Program-made: the position numbers and the translations under genes
NCBI GenBank assembly: GCA_034927815.1
Contig: JAYFPK010000004.1
Span: forward strand, 1 to 64,000
Length of the DNA: 64,000 nucleotides
Reading direction: 5' to 3'
From: Limiplasma sp034927815
GTDB taxonomy: Bacteria > Bacillota > Clostridia > Christensenellales > Aristaeellaceae
Notes under the pieces: model-generated
What the model was told of the DNA's origin: nothing
The model's input: only the letters and a program-made list of their open reading frames with translations
Database searches by the model: none
Shown here: positions 33,427 to 42,209 of the stretch, piece by piece
Numbering within the stretch: the stretch's first letter is position 1
Layout of the letters: each line of letters starts with the position of its first letter

Positions 33427-34670
33427 GGCTGACTTACGGCTTTGGGCGCGAGACCCAGGTGGTGGATGCGCCGGATCAAAACCTGATCGGGGAGCTGGGG
33501 CCAAACCCGGTTCCGCCGGGCCTCACGGGCCTGGCGGAGGTCATGCGCGCCATGGAAAACCCCATCGGCACGGGACGGCTGAGGGATATCCTCCGGCCAG
33601 GCGAGAAGATCGCGCTCATCACCAGCGACGTGACCCGGCCCATGCCCACCGCCCTGGTGATGCCCCCGCTTTTGGACGAGCTCTACGCCGCCGGAATCAG
33701 CCCCCGGGATATCACCTTGGTTTTCGGCTTGGGCTGCCACCGGCCCCAGACCCGTGAGGAGATGGAAAAGCTGGCGGGGGAGCGGGCTTTTCGGGAGATC
33801 CGCTGCGTGGATTCCGACGGGGAGGACTGCCTGCGTTTGGGCGTCACCCGGCGGGGCACCCCGGTGGACATCACGCGGAGCGTAGCCCAGGCCCAGCGGC
33901 GCATCTGCCTGGGGAACATCGAGTACCACTACTTCGCGGGCTATTCCGGAGGCGGCAAGGCGCTGATGCCGGGGGTTTCCACCCGGGAGGCCATCCAGAA
34001 GAACCACTCGCTGATGGTGGACCCCATGGCCTGCGCCGGAAGGCTGGAAGGCAATCCCATCCGGGAGGACATTGAGGAAGCCGCCGCCATGGTAGGGTGC
34101 GACTGGATCCTCAACGTGGTGCTGGACGAGGGCAAGCGGGTGATCCACGCCGTGGCGGGGGATGCCGTGAAGGCCCACCGGGAGGGCTGCGCCTTTTTGG
34201 ACCGCCTCTATCTCAAGCCCCTGGAGAGGCGGGCGGACATCGTGCTGGTATCCCAGGGCGGCGCGCCCAAGGACCTGAACCTGTACCAGACCCAAAAGGC
34301 TCTGGACAACGCCAAGCACGCCGTAAAACAGGGTGGGGTGATCATCCTGATCGGCTCCTGCGAGGAGGGGCTGGGGGAACGCGTTTTTGAGGAATGGATG
34401 ACCACCATGCCCTCGCCCCAGGCCATGATCCGGCGCATCCGCCAGGAGTTTGAGCTGGGGGGCCATAAGGCGGCGGCCATTGCCATGGTGCTTCAGGAGG
34501 CGGACATCTATCTGGTCAGCCGGCTCCCGGCTGCGCTGGTGGAGCGCATGTTTCTACGGCCTTTTTCATCGGCCCAGGCTGCCCTGGACGCGGCCCTGGC
34601 AAAGCTCGGGTCCGGGGCCACAATCTTATCCATGCCCTACGGAGGCTCCACGCTCCCCAGGGCCCAATAG
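33423..34670 (+). CDS. LarA-like nickel-dependent racemase
   Basis: 415 residues. Residues known in lactate racemase LarA are present: TSDVTRP (Asp, Arg), GCHRP (His), EYHYFAGYSGGGKALMPG (His and the Lys that holds the nickel-pincer cofactor) and KNHSLM (His). The Trp that stacks on the cofactor in LarA appears replaced in the GGHKAAAIA region, which suggests another 2-hydroxy acid as substrate. The GTG start overlaps the PGK stop. Malate is a fair guess because malic enzyme follows 16 bases later. The cofactor genes larB, larC and larE are not in the window. Confidence 0.82.
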   Translation: MRLTYGFGRETQVVDAPDQNLIGELGPNPVPPGLTGLAEVMRAMENPIGTGRLRDILRPGEKIALITSDVTRPMPTALVMPPLLDELYAAGISPRDITLVFGLGCHRPQTREEMEKLAGERAFREIRCVDSDGEDCLRLGVTRRGTPVDITRSVAQAQRRICLGNIEYHYFAGYSGGGKALMPGVSTREAIQKNHSLMVDPMACAGRLEGNPIREDIEEAAAMVGCDWILNVVLDEGKRVIHAVAGDAVKAHREGCAFLDRLYLKPLERRADIVLVSQGGAPKDLNLYQTQKALDNAKHAVKQGGVIILIGSCEEGLGERVFEEWMTTMPSPQAMIRRIRQEFELGGHKAAAIAMVLQEADIYLVSRLPAALVERMFLRPFSSAQAALDAALAKLGSGATILSMPYGGSTLPRAQ

Positions 34671-34686
34671 CAGGAGGAAATGTCGG

Positions 34687-35856
34687 ATGGACTATGCAAA
34701 GGAATCACTGAGGATGCACGGCCAATGGAAGGGAAAACTTGAGGTCATTTCCAGGGTCCCCGTCAACACCAAGGAGGAATTGTCCCTGGCCTATACGCCG
34801 GGGGTGGCGGAGCCCTGTTTGGCGATCCAGCAGGATGTGAACAGGAGCTATGACCTGACCCGCCGGTGGAACCTCTGCCTGGTGGTTACAGACGGTACGG
34901 CGGTATTGGGCTTAGGGGACATCGGCCCCGAGGCGGGCATGCCGGTGATGGAAGGAAAATGCGTGCTGTTTAAGGCCTTTGGGGACGTGGACGCCTTCCC
35001 CCTGTGCGTGAAGTCCAAGGACGTGGACGAGATTGTGAACACTATCGCGCTGATCTCCGGTTCCTTTGGGGGCGTGAACCTGGAGGACATCGGCGCTCCC
35101 CGCTGCTTTGAGATTGAGCGCAAGCTCAAGGAGCGTTGCGACATTCCCATCTTCCACGACGACCAGCACGGCACCGCCGTGGTGACCCTGGCGGGGCTGA
35201 CAAACGCCTTAAAGCTGGTGGGCAAGCGCAAGGAGGATGTGCGGCTGGTGGTCAACGGCGCGGGAGCGGCGGGAACTTCCATCACCCGGCTGCTGCTCAG
35301 CGACGGCTTCCCGCACATTACCGTCTGTGACCTAAAGGGCATGCTCTGGGACGGGCGGGAGGATTTGACCGCGGAAAAGCTGGAGATGGCCCGTGTTACC
35401 AACCTGGAGAAGAAACAGGGCACCCTGGCGGACGCCTTGGCGGGGGCGGATGTGTTCATCGGCGTGTCCGGTCCGGGGGCCTTGAGCAGCCGGGAGGTCC
35501 GCGCCATGGCCAAGGATGCCATCGTGTTCGCCTGCGCCAACCCCACCCCGGAGATTTTTCCGGAGGAAGCCAAGGCCGGCGGGGCCAGGATCGTCGCCAC
35601 GGGGCGCAGCGATTTCCCCAACCAGATCAACAACGTGCTGGCCTTTCCCGGCATCTTCCGGGGCGCTTTTGACGTGCGGGCCAGGGATATCAACGACGAG
35701 ATGAAGATTGCCGCGGCCAGGGCTTTGGCCGCGCTGGTGGGGGAGGACTTGGGAGAGGAAGCCATCATTCCCAGCCCCTTTGATCCCAGGGTGAAGGACG
35801 CGGTGGCCGGGGCCGTGGCCCAGGCCGCCCGGCTTAGCGGCGTAGCCAGAATATAA
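34687..35856 (+). CDS. Malic enzyme
   Basis: 389 residues, the short bacterial type. YTPGVAEPC (Tyr), FKAFGDVDAFPLC (Lys), CDIPIFHDDQHGTAVV (metal and substrate residues), NGAGAAGTSI (dinucleotide site) and FACANPTPEIFP make a complete active site. It decarboxylates L-malate to pyruvate with NAD or NADP. The ATG at 34687 follows AGGAGG. Tightly placed between the LarA-like and transketolase genes, so it is part of the operon. Confidence 0.92.
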   Translation: MDYAKESLRMHGQWKGKLEVISRVPVNTKEELSLAYTPGVAEPCLAIQQDVNRSYDLTRRWNLCLVVTDGTAVLGLGDIGPEAGMPVMEGKCVLFKAFGDVDAFPLCVKSKDVDEIVNTIALISGSFGGVNLEDIGAPRCFEIERKLKERCDIPIFHDDQHGTAVVTLAGLTNALKLVGKRKEDVRLVVNGAGAAGTSITRLLLSDGFPHITVCDLKGMLWDGREDLTAEKLEMARVTNLEKKQGTLADALAGADVFIGVSGPGALSSREVRAMAKDAIVFACANPTPEIFPEEAKAGGARIVATGRSDFPNQINNVLAFPGIFRGAFDVRARDINDEMKIAAARALAALVGEDLGEEAIIPSPFDPRVKDAVAGAVAQAARLSGVARI

Positions 35857-35867
35857 GGAGAATGAAG

Positions 35868-36707
35868 ATGAAAACGGAAGAGCTGGCCCTTGCCATCCGC
35901 ATCGGCGTCGTGGAGCAGATCAAGGCCAGGGGCTTTGGGCACATTGGCGGCTCCCTGAGCGTGTGTGACTTGCTGGCTGTGCTCTACGGCGAGGTGATGC
36001 GCTACCGCCCCCTGGAGCCCCGCTGGATGGAGCGGGACAAGCTGGTATGCTCCAAGGGGCATGCGGGCCCCGCCATCTACGCGGCTTTGGGGCTTATGGG
36101 ATTTTACGACTATGAGCGGATCAAAACCCTCAACCAGCCCGGCACCAATTTTCCCAGCCATTGCGACCGGAACAAGACCCCGGGGGTGGACATGACCACG
36201 GGCTCCCTGGGCCAGGGCACGTCCCTCTCCGTGGGCATGGCCTTGGGGGACCGCCTCCGGGGCCGGGACAGCCGCATGTACCTCATCGTGGGGGACGGGG
36301 AGCTGGACGAGGGGCAGGTCTGGGAGGCGGCGATGTTCGCCTCCGCCCGGAAGCTTTCCAACATGCACTGGTTTATCGATTACAACAAGAAGCAGCTGGA
36401 CGGCCCCGTGGACTGGGTGATGCCCCATTTGGACATCCGCAAGAAGTTTGAGGCCTTTGGCTTTCACGCCCAGATGGCGCCGGGCCACGACATAAGCGCC
36501 ATCCGGGAGGCCATCCGCCGCTGCGGCGAGGTTACGGACCGCCCCCACGCCATCGTGCTGGACAGCGTCAAGGGCGCGGGGCTGCCGGAGGTTATGGAGA
36601 CGGAAAACAACCACAGCATGAGCCCCTCCCCGGAGGCCTGCGACCGCTGGCTGGCGGCCTTGCGCGCCCAAAGGGAGGCGCTGAAAGGAGGCGAAGAGCG
36701 CCCATGA
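35868..36707 (+). CDS. Transketolase, N-terminal subunit
   Basis: 279 residues. RGFGHIGGSLSVCDLLAVLYG, CSKGHAGPAIYAALG and the ThDP motif VGDGELDEGQVWEAAMFA through IDYNKKQ mark the cofactor-binding half of transketolase. The second of two close ATGs (35868) is preferred since AAGGAG lies seven bases before it. The C-terminal half is a separate gene overlapping by four bases, so the active enzyme is a heteromer. It transfers two-carbon units between sugar phosphates, or between less usual ketoses. Confidence 0.92.
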   Translation: MKTEELALAIRIGVVEQIKARGFGHIGGSLSVCDLLAVLYGEVMRYRPLEPRWMERDKLVCSKGHAGPAIYAALGLMGFYDYERIKTLNQPGTNFPSHCDRNKTPGVDMTTGSLGQGTSLSVGMALGDRLRGRDSRMYLIVGDGELDEGQVWEAAMFASARKLSNMHWFIDYNKKQLDGPVDWVMPHLDIRKKFEAFGFHAQMAPGHDISAIREAIRRCGEVTDRPHAIVLDSVKGAGLPEVMETENNHSMSPSPEACDRWLAALRAQREALKGGEERP

Positions 36708-37669
36708 CCGTGGCATATGACGGACAGTTGGACCCCAGGGCCTTGAAGGACGTGGTAGGGGGAACGATCATCGGCCTGCTGGAAACGGACCCGGACACGA
36801 TCTACCTGGACGCGGATTTGATGAGCTGCATCGCCACCGCCGCCTACGCCAGGACGCACCCGCACAGGGCCATCCAGTGCGGCATCGCCGAGGCCAACAT
36901 GATCGGCGTAGCCAGCGGCCTGGCCGCCGCCGGGTATAAGCCCATCGCCCATTCCTTTGGCACCTTCGCCTCCCGCCGCTGCTTTGACCAGGTGTTTCTC
37001 TCCGCCGGGTACGCCCGCAACGACATCACCGTCATCGGCAGCGATCCGGGCATATGCGCCTCCTTCAACGGCGGCACCCACATGCCCTTTGAGGACATGG
37101 CCCTCTACCGGGCCTTGCCCACCGCCACGGTGATGGACATCTCCGACGCAACGATGCTGGAGAAGGTGCTGCGCCAATGCGTGAACCATCCGGGGGTGAA
37201 ATACCTGCGGGTGGGCCGCAAGCCCGTGGCCCGGATCTACGGGCCGGACAGCGAATTTCCCATCGGCAAGGCCATCCCCCTGAGGGAGGGGGCGGACGTC
37301 ACCTTGGCGGCCTGCGGCATCATGGTGGCCGAGGCCATGAAGGCGGCCCAGATGCTCCAGGAGGAAGGCATTCAGGCCGCGGTGCTGGACATGTTCACCG
37401 TGAAGCCTGTGGCCGTGGAGACCCTGGCGGCCTACGGGCAAAGGACCGGGGCCATCGTCACCGCTGAAAACCATAACCGGGTGGGAGGCCTGTACGCCGC
37501 CGTGGCCGAGGCCCTGGCGGGAAGGCTTTTGGTGCCGGTGGAATATGTGGCGGTGGAGGATCAATTCGGGGAGGTGGGCCCCCAGGACTATCTCCAGCAG
37601 CGCTTTGGCCTCACGGCCCAGCATATCGTCCAAAAGGCCCGCAAGGTACTGGAGCGCAAGGGGCGCTAA
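36704..37669 (+). CDS. Transketolase, C-terminal subunit
   Basis: 321 residues. The pyrimidine-binding half: CGIAEANMIGVASGLAAAG (catalytic Glu), FNGGTHMPFEDMALYRALP and the C-terminal domain ending EVGPQDYLQQRFGL. Overlap ATGA with the N-terminal subunit. It is the last gene of the operon, 32 bases before a terminator. A separate housekeeping transketolase probably exists elsewhere in the genome, so this pair is likely dedicated to this pathway. Confidence 0.92.
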   Translation: MTVAYDGQLDPRALKDVVGGTIIGLLETDPDTIYLDADLMSCIATAAYARTHPHRAIQCGIAEANMIGVASGLAAAGYKPIAHSFGTFASRRCFDQVFLSAGYARNDITVIGSDPGICASFNGGTHMPFEDMALYRALPTATVMDISDATMLEKVLRQCVNHPGVKYLRVGRKPVARIYGPDSEFPIGKAIPLREGADVTLAACGIMVAEAMKAAQMLQEEGIQAAVLDMFTVKPVAVETLAAYGQRTGAIVTAENHNRVGGLYAAVAEALAGRLLVPVEYVAVEDQFGEVGPQDYLQQRFGLTAQHIVQKARKVLERKGR

Positions 37670-37700
37670 GGAGGCCGGAGCGCGCAAAGCTCGCTTAGTG

Positions 37701-37728
37701 GAGGGAACGCCGAAAGGGGTGTTCCCTC
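37701..37728 (+). terminator. Terminator of the importer-iol-glycolytic operon
   Basis: GAGGGAAC (37701-37708) pairs with GTTCCCTC (37721-37728), extended inward by GCC/GGT, with TTTCCC following. It lies 32 bases after the last stop codon. Confidence 0.75.
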
Positions 37729-37806
37729 TTTCCCTATGGTCCGATAACAGGCCCGCAGGGGCGGGGCGGCGCAAAAAGCGACAGAATAAACGATTCAGTT
37801 TGGATA

Positions 37807-37860
37807 TTGACATCCATGCAGATTCTTGTTATAATACATTTAATTAATTTAATCGATTTA
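37807..37860 (+). promoter_or_regulatory. Consensus sigma-A promoter with palindromic operator
   Basis: TTGACA (37807-37812), exactly 17 bases, TATAAT (37830-37835): a perfect consensus. TTAATTAA (37840-37847) and AATCGATT (37851-37858) lie at the start region. The CG-centred palindrome resembles a LacI-family site. Such a strong promoter must be tightly repressed. Confidence 0.85.
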
Positions 37861-37941
37861 CCTAACGCCTGAGCCAGGGACCGTTTGGGCATGGGGCAGG
37901 GGTCGCCACCCTGAATCAAGAAAGGGCAAGGTGGAGCAATC

Positions 37942-39849
37942 ATGGAACAGAGGGGACCTTTGCCGCTGGCGGATGTCCGGCTTACGGGCGGCATTGCCGA
38001 GAGGATGCAGCGCCTGGTGCGGGAGAAGGTATTGACCTATCAATGGGAAGTTTTGAATGACCGGGTTCCCGGCGCGGCCAAAAGCCATTGCGTGGAGAAC
38101 TTCCGCATTGCCGCGGGCCTCTCCCAGGGGGATCACTACGGCATGGTCTTCCAGGACAGCGACTTGTATAAATGGCTGGAGGCGGTGGCCTACTGCCTTC
38201 AGATTTTCCAGGATGAGAAGCTGGAAGCCCTGGCGGATGAGGTATGCCGCCTGATCGGCCAGGCCCAGGGACCCGATGGGTACATCAACACCTACTACAC
38301 CCTGCGGGAGCCCGAAAAACGCTTCACCAACCTGCAGCAGGGCCATGAGCTTTACTGCGCCGGACACTTCTTTGAGGCGGCGGCGGCCTATTACCGGGCC
38401 ACAGGCAAGCGGGAGATTCTGGACACCGCCTGCCGCTTTGCGGATTACCTGACCCGGGTCTTCGGCCTGGGGGAAGGGCAGCTGCCCGGATATCCCGGCC
38501 ACCAGGAGGTGGAGGTCGGGCTGGTGAAGCTGTATCAGGTCACGGGGAAGGAAGCGTACCTGCACCTGGCGGACTTCTTCATCCGCCAGCGGGGGAAGGA
38601 ACCCCTGTATTTTGAAATGGAGCGCCAGGACCCCCGCTACCGGGACCTCTTCGACTCTCCGGTGATCCGGGAGCCTTCCTATTCCCAGTGCCATGAGGAG
38701 CCGGTGCGCCAGCGCAAGGCGGCGGGGCATGCGGTGCGGGCCCTGTATATGTATAGCGCCATGGCGGACCTGGCCCGGCTCACGGAGAACCCGGCTTTGG
38801 CGGAGGCCTGCCGGGCCCTCTACGACAACGTGACCCAGCGGCAGATGTACGTTACCGGGGCGGTAGGCTCCAGCGCCTATGGGGAGAACTTCACCGTGGA
38901 CTACGACCTGCCCAATGATACCGTCTACGGCGAGAGCTGCGCCTCCGTGGCATTGATGATGTTCGCCTCCCGCATGGCGGCCCTCACCGGGGAAGGGCGT
39001 TATTACGATACCGTGGAGCGGGCCTTCTTCAACCGGGTGCTGGGGGGAATTTCCCAAAGGGGCACGGAGTTCTTCTACGTAGGCCCCCTGGAGGTGAACC
39101 CCTCGGCCTGCGCCGGGAATCCCGGGCTGGCCCACGTGAAGCCCGTGCGGCAGAAATGGTACGACGTGGCCTGCTGCCCCACCAACATCGCCCGCACCAT
39201 CATGAGCCTGGGCGGCTACGCCTTTGGGGTGAGGGACGACACCCTCTGCATCCATATTCCCCTGGCTTGCCGCATTCGCAGCGGCCCCTTCTGCCTGGAG
39301 ATGGACAGCGGCTATCCCTTTGGGGACACCCTCACCCTCCAGGTGAAGGAGCGGACCCAGAATATAGCCATCCGCAAGTCCGGCCTGGCCCCTGTGCTGT
39401 CCATCCGGGTAAACGGGGAGGAGCGCTTCCCCCAGGAGGAAAAGGGCTATTTCCCGCTGCGGGGGTTGGAGCCGGGGACCACTGTGGAGGTGCGCTACGA
39501 CCTGCGGCCCCGCTACGTGGTATCCCACCCCAAGGTCGCCGCCAATGTGGGCAAGGCGGCGGTGATGCGGGGGCCCTTGGTGTACTGCGCCGAGGAGGCG
39601 GACAACGGCGAAGGCGTCGCCTGCCTCAGGCTGCCCCAGGAGGCCGCCTTTGAGGAAAAGCCCGCCTTTTCCGGGGACGGGGCCATCGCGCTTACAGCCC
39701 GGGGGAGCAAGGCGGTCTTTGCAAACGGCCAGGAGCTCTATCAGGATTCCCCTCCCCGGTGGGAGGAGGCGTCCGTGACCTTGATCCCCTATTCCCTGTG
39801 GGCCAACCGGGGCGAGGGGGAAATGCGGGTCTACCTGCATCTTGCATGA
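37942..39849 (+). CDS. GH127 beta-L-arabinofuranosidase
   Basis: 635 residues, family length. The residues known from the bifidobacterial enzyme HypBA1 are in place: GESCAS (Glu331 and Cys333) and VACCPTN (Cys411, Cys412), the zinc ligands and nucleophilic cysteine. An alpha/alpha barrel is followed by a beta-sandwich. No signal peptide, so it acts on imported oligosaccharides. It heads an operon with a CUT1 importer, 38 bases before the binding protein gene. Confidence 0.9.
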   Translation: MEQRGPLPLADVRLTGGIAERMQRLVREKVLTYQWEVLNDRVPGAAKSHCVENFRIAAGLSQGDHYGMVFQDSDLYKWLEAVAYCLQIFQDEKLEALADEVCRLIGQAQGPDGYINTYYTLREPEKRFTNLQQGHELYCAGHFFEAAAAYYRATGKREILDTACRFADYLTRVFGLGEGQLPGYPGHQEVEVGLVKLYQVTGKEAYLHLADFFIRQRGKEPLYFEMERQDPRYRDLFDSPVIREPSYSQCHEEPVRQRKAAGHAVRALYMYSAMADLARLTENPALAEACRALYDNVTQRQMYVTGAVGSSAYGENFTVDYDLPNDTVYGESCASVALMMFASRMAALTGEGRYYDTVERAFFNRVLGGISQRGTEFFYVGPLEVNPSACAGNPGLAHVKPVRQKWYDVACCPTNIARTIMSLGGYAFGVRDDTLCIHIPLACRIRSGPFCLEMDSGYPFGDTLTLQVKERTQNIAIRKSGLAPVLSIRVNGEERFPQEEKGYFPLRGLEPGTTVEVRYDLRPRYVVSHPKVAANVGKAAVMRGPLVYCAEEADNGEGVACLRLPQEAAFEEKPAFSGDGAIALTARGSKAVFANGQELYQDSPPRWEEASVTLIPYSLWANRGEGEMRVYLHLA

Positions 39850-39887
39850 TGCACGGATGTGCATTACAATAAAAGGAGGAAAGGCAT

Positions 39888-41222
39888 ATGAAAAAGGGAT
39901 CCAAGCTACTGAGCCTGGCGCTGGCGCTGGTCATGGTTTTGCCGCTGATGGCGGGCGCGGCCTTGGCCGAGGAACGGGTCACCGTCACCTACTCCATGTG
40001 GGGCGATGATGAGGAGGTTCGCGTTCTTCAGGAGACCATCGACAAGTTTGAAAGCGAGCAGGACAAGATCCACGTGGAGATCGTCCAGATCGACCGGGCC
40101 GATTACGTGGGCACCCTGAACACCCGGGCCGCGGGCAACAACCTGCCGGATACCGGCATCATGGCCGAGGACGCGGTGCTGATGTGGGCCGAGCAAGGCA
40201 TGCTGGCGGACGCCAGCGGCATGTACGGCGCGGATGAAGCCAAGCCCCTGGACAGCCTGGCCTTCACCTACCAAAACAAGCCCGTGGGCTATTCCGTAGC
40301 CAACGAAGTGCTGCTGACCTTCTACGACCGCAAGGCCTTTGCCGAGGCCGGGGTAGCGCCGCCTCCCGCCAACGCCGAGGAAGCCTGGGACTGGGATACC
40401 TTTGTGGACGTGGCCAAGGAAATGACCTTGGACGTGAACGGGAACAACGCCAAATCCCCGGACTTTGACCCCAACAACATCAAGCGCTACGGCGTCATGT
40501 TCTGCCCGGACTTCTGGCAGCTGGAAACCTGGTCCGTCACCAACGGCGGCGCCTGGTATGACGCCGAGGGCAACGTGACTATCAACACCCCCGAGGCCAT
40601 GGAGGGCCTGCAGCGGATCGCGGACCTGTACCTGGTGCACCACGTGGCGCCCCAGTACGGCACCAACACCGTCACCACCATCGACCAGGATCTGGTGAAC
40701 GGCAACTGCGCCATGTACATCAACGGCCAGTGGTCCATCGGCGTGTGGCTGGGCCCGGCCAGGGCCAGCGACGGCTTGGACTACGGCGTGGGGGTGCTGC
40801 CCTACATGAAGGAAAAGGCCACCTTGAACACCGGCGGCGTCAACGTCACCTTCGCTACCTCCCCCCATCAGGAGGAGGCCATGGAATGGCTGAAGTGGTA
40901 CGCCAAGGAGGAGAACGCCTGGGGCCTGATTCAAAGCGGCATCTGGATGCCCGTGCTCTCCAGCTACTACACCGACGAGGCCCTCACCCGCAAGTGGGTG
41001 GAAAACCCCAACTTCCCGCCCTATGACGAGTACAAGGCCGCCGTGGTGGACTACGCCATGGGCTATGCCAAGCCCACCTCCTGGTACTGGGTCAACAACA
41101 CCAACCTGTTCAACGACACCCTGAGCACCATTTTGGCTCCTTGCTGGAGCGGCAACGCCCAGGTGGCGGATGTGATCACCGCCAACCTGGACGCCCTCAC
41201 CGCCGCCAACCAGGGCTACTAA
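39888..41222 (+). CDS. Extracellular solute-binding protein, family 1 (sugar importer)
   Basis: 444 residues. Signal sequence (KLLSLALALVMVLPLMAGAA, cut after ALA) followed by VTYSMWGDDEEVRVLQETID and a long binding fold typical of oligosaccharide-binding proteins. No lipobox cysteine is seen, as in the other binding protein of this window. Neighbours are GH127 and two permeases, so it should bind arabinose-containing oligosaccharides. Start follows AGGAGG. Confidence 0.88.
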   Translation: MKKGSKLLSLALALVMVLPLMAGAALAEERVTVTYSMWGDDEEVRVLQETIDKFESEQDKIHVEIVQIDRADYVGTLNTRAAGNNLPDTGIMAEDAVLMWAEQGMLADASGMYGADEAKPLDSLAFTYQNKPVGYSVANEVLLTFYDRKAFAEAGVAPPPANAEEAWDWDTFVDVAKEMTLDVNGNNAKSPDFDPNNIKRYGVMFCPDFWQLETWSVTNGGAWYDAEGNVTINTPEAMEGLQRIADLYLVHHVAPQYGTNTVTTIDQDLVNGNCAMYINGQWSIGVWLGPARASDGLDYGVGVLPYMKEKATLNTGGVNVTFATSPHQEEAMEWLKWYAKEENAWGLIQSGIWMPVLSSYYTDEALTRKWVENPNFPPYDEYKAAVVDYAMGYAKPTSWYWVNNTNLFNDTLSTILAPCWSGNAQVADVITANLDALTAANQGY

Positions 41223-41237
41223 GGGGAAGGCTCATCC

Positions 41238-41267
41238 GGCTCCGCCCGCGAAACCGCGGGCGGAGCC
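41238..41267 (+). terminator. Hairpin between binding protein and permease genes
   Basis: A perfect 13-bp stem (41238-41250, 41255-41267) with loop AAAC and no T tract. It probably protects the upstream mRNA from decay so that the binding protein is in excess. Confidence 0.6.
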
Positions 41268-41287
41268 CATCCAGAGGGGGTGCCAAC

Positions 41288-42208
41288 ATGAAAAAATCCG
41301 CCGGGGGAACCTCCCTCATGGCCCGGCAGGAAGCCAGAGCCGCCAAGCTCTTCCTGATCCCCGCCTTTCTCGGGCTCACCTTCATCACCTACCTGCCCCT
41401 TATCGCGGCCTTTGTCCTGTCCTTTTTCAAATGGACCGCCATCATGCCCCAGCCCATCTTCGTAGGGCTGAACAACTACATCCGGCTTTTCACCAAGGAT
41501 ATCTTCTTTGCCACCTCGGTGAAGGTGACCGTGACCTACGCGGTGCTGTCGGTGTGCGTCAGCATGCTTTACTCCCTCACCGTGGCCATGCTCCTCAACC
41601 GCAAAATCCCGGCCCGGGGCTTTTTCAGGGCCGTTTTTTATGTGCCCTACATCATCCCGGCTATGGCCGTGTATACCAGCTGGGCGCTTTTGTACAGCCC
41701 GGATTCCGGGGTGTTCAACGCCCTTTTGGCCCATTACGGCATGCCCAGGATCACCTTTTTGGCGGATTCCAAATTCATCATCCCCTCCCTGGCGGTGATC
41801 GCCGTGTGGGCCAGCGGGAACCTCATCGTCATCTTTCTGGCGGGGCTGGGCAATGTGCCCCGGGTGTACCATGAAGCGGCGGAAATCGACGGCGCGTCCT
41901 CCTGGCGGCGCCTCCTGCACATCACCCTTCCCTGTATGAGCCCCATCATCTTCTACAACCTCCTCATGAGCCTCATCGCCAACATGCAGGTGGTGGTGCC
42001 GTCTTTGATCTACGCGGGCAGCAACCGCACCACCTACCCGGAGTATACCTTCATGTCCTTTTTGATGTACCGCACAGGCTTCATCAACAACGACCTGAGC
42101 TATGCCAGCACCATCTCCTTCATCTTCTTCCTGATCATCGGCGTTTTTACGCTGATCCTCTTTGCCACCTCCAAGTCCTGGCTCTTCTACGAAGGGGGGG
42201 ACAAGTAA
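41288..42208 (+). CDS. Sugar ABC transporter permease 1 (CUT1, MalF type)
   Basis: 306 residues, six membrane segments. The cytoplasmic motif EAAEIDGASSWRRLLHITLP (EAA loop) docks onto the ATPase. The ATG at 41288 follows GAGGGGGTG; the long upstream frame is read-through of the binding protein gene. Pairs with the permease that begins one base after its stop. Confidence 0.92.
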   Translation: MKKSAGGTSLMARQEARAAKLFLIPAFLGLTFITYLPLIAAFVLSFFKWTAIMPQPIFVGLNNYIRLFTKDIFFATSVKVTVTYAVLSVCVSMLYSLTVAMLLNRKIPARGFFRAVFYVPYIIPAMAVYTSWALLYSPDSGVFNALLAHYGMPRITFLADSKFIIPSLAVIAVWASGNLIVIFLAGLGNVPRVYHEAAEIDGASSWRRLLHITLPCMSPIIFYNLLMSLIANMQVVVPSLIYAGSNRTTYPEYTFMSFLMYRTGFINNDLSYASTISFIFFLIIGVFTLILFATSKSWLFYEGGDK

Positions 42209-42209
42209 C

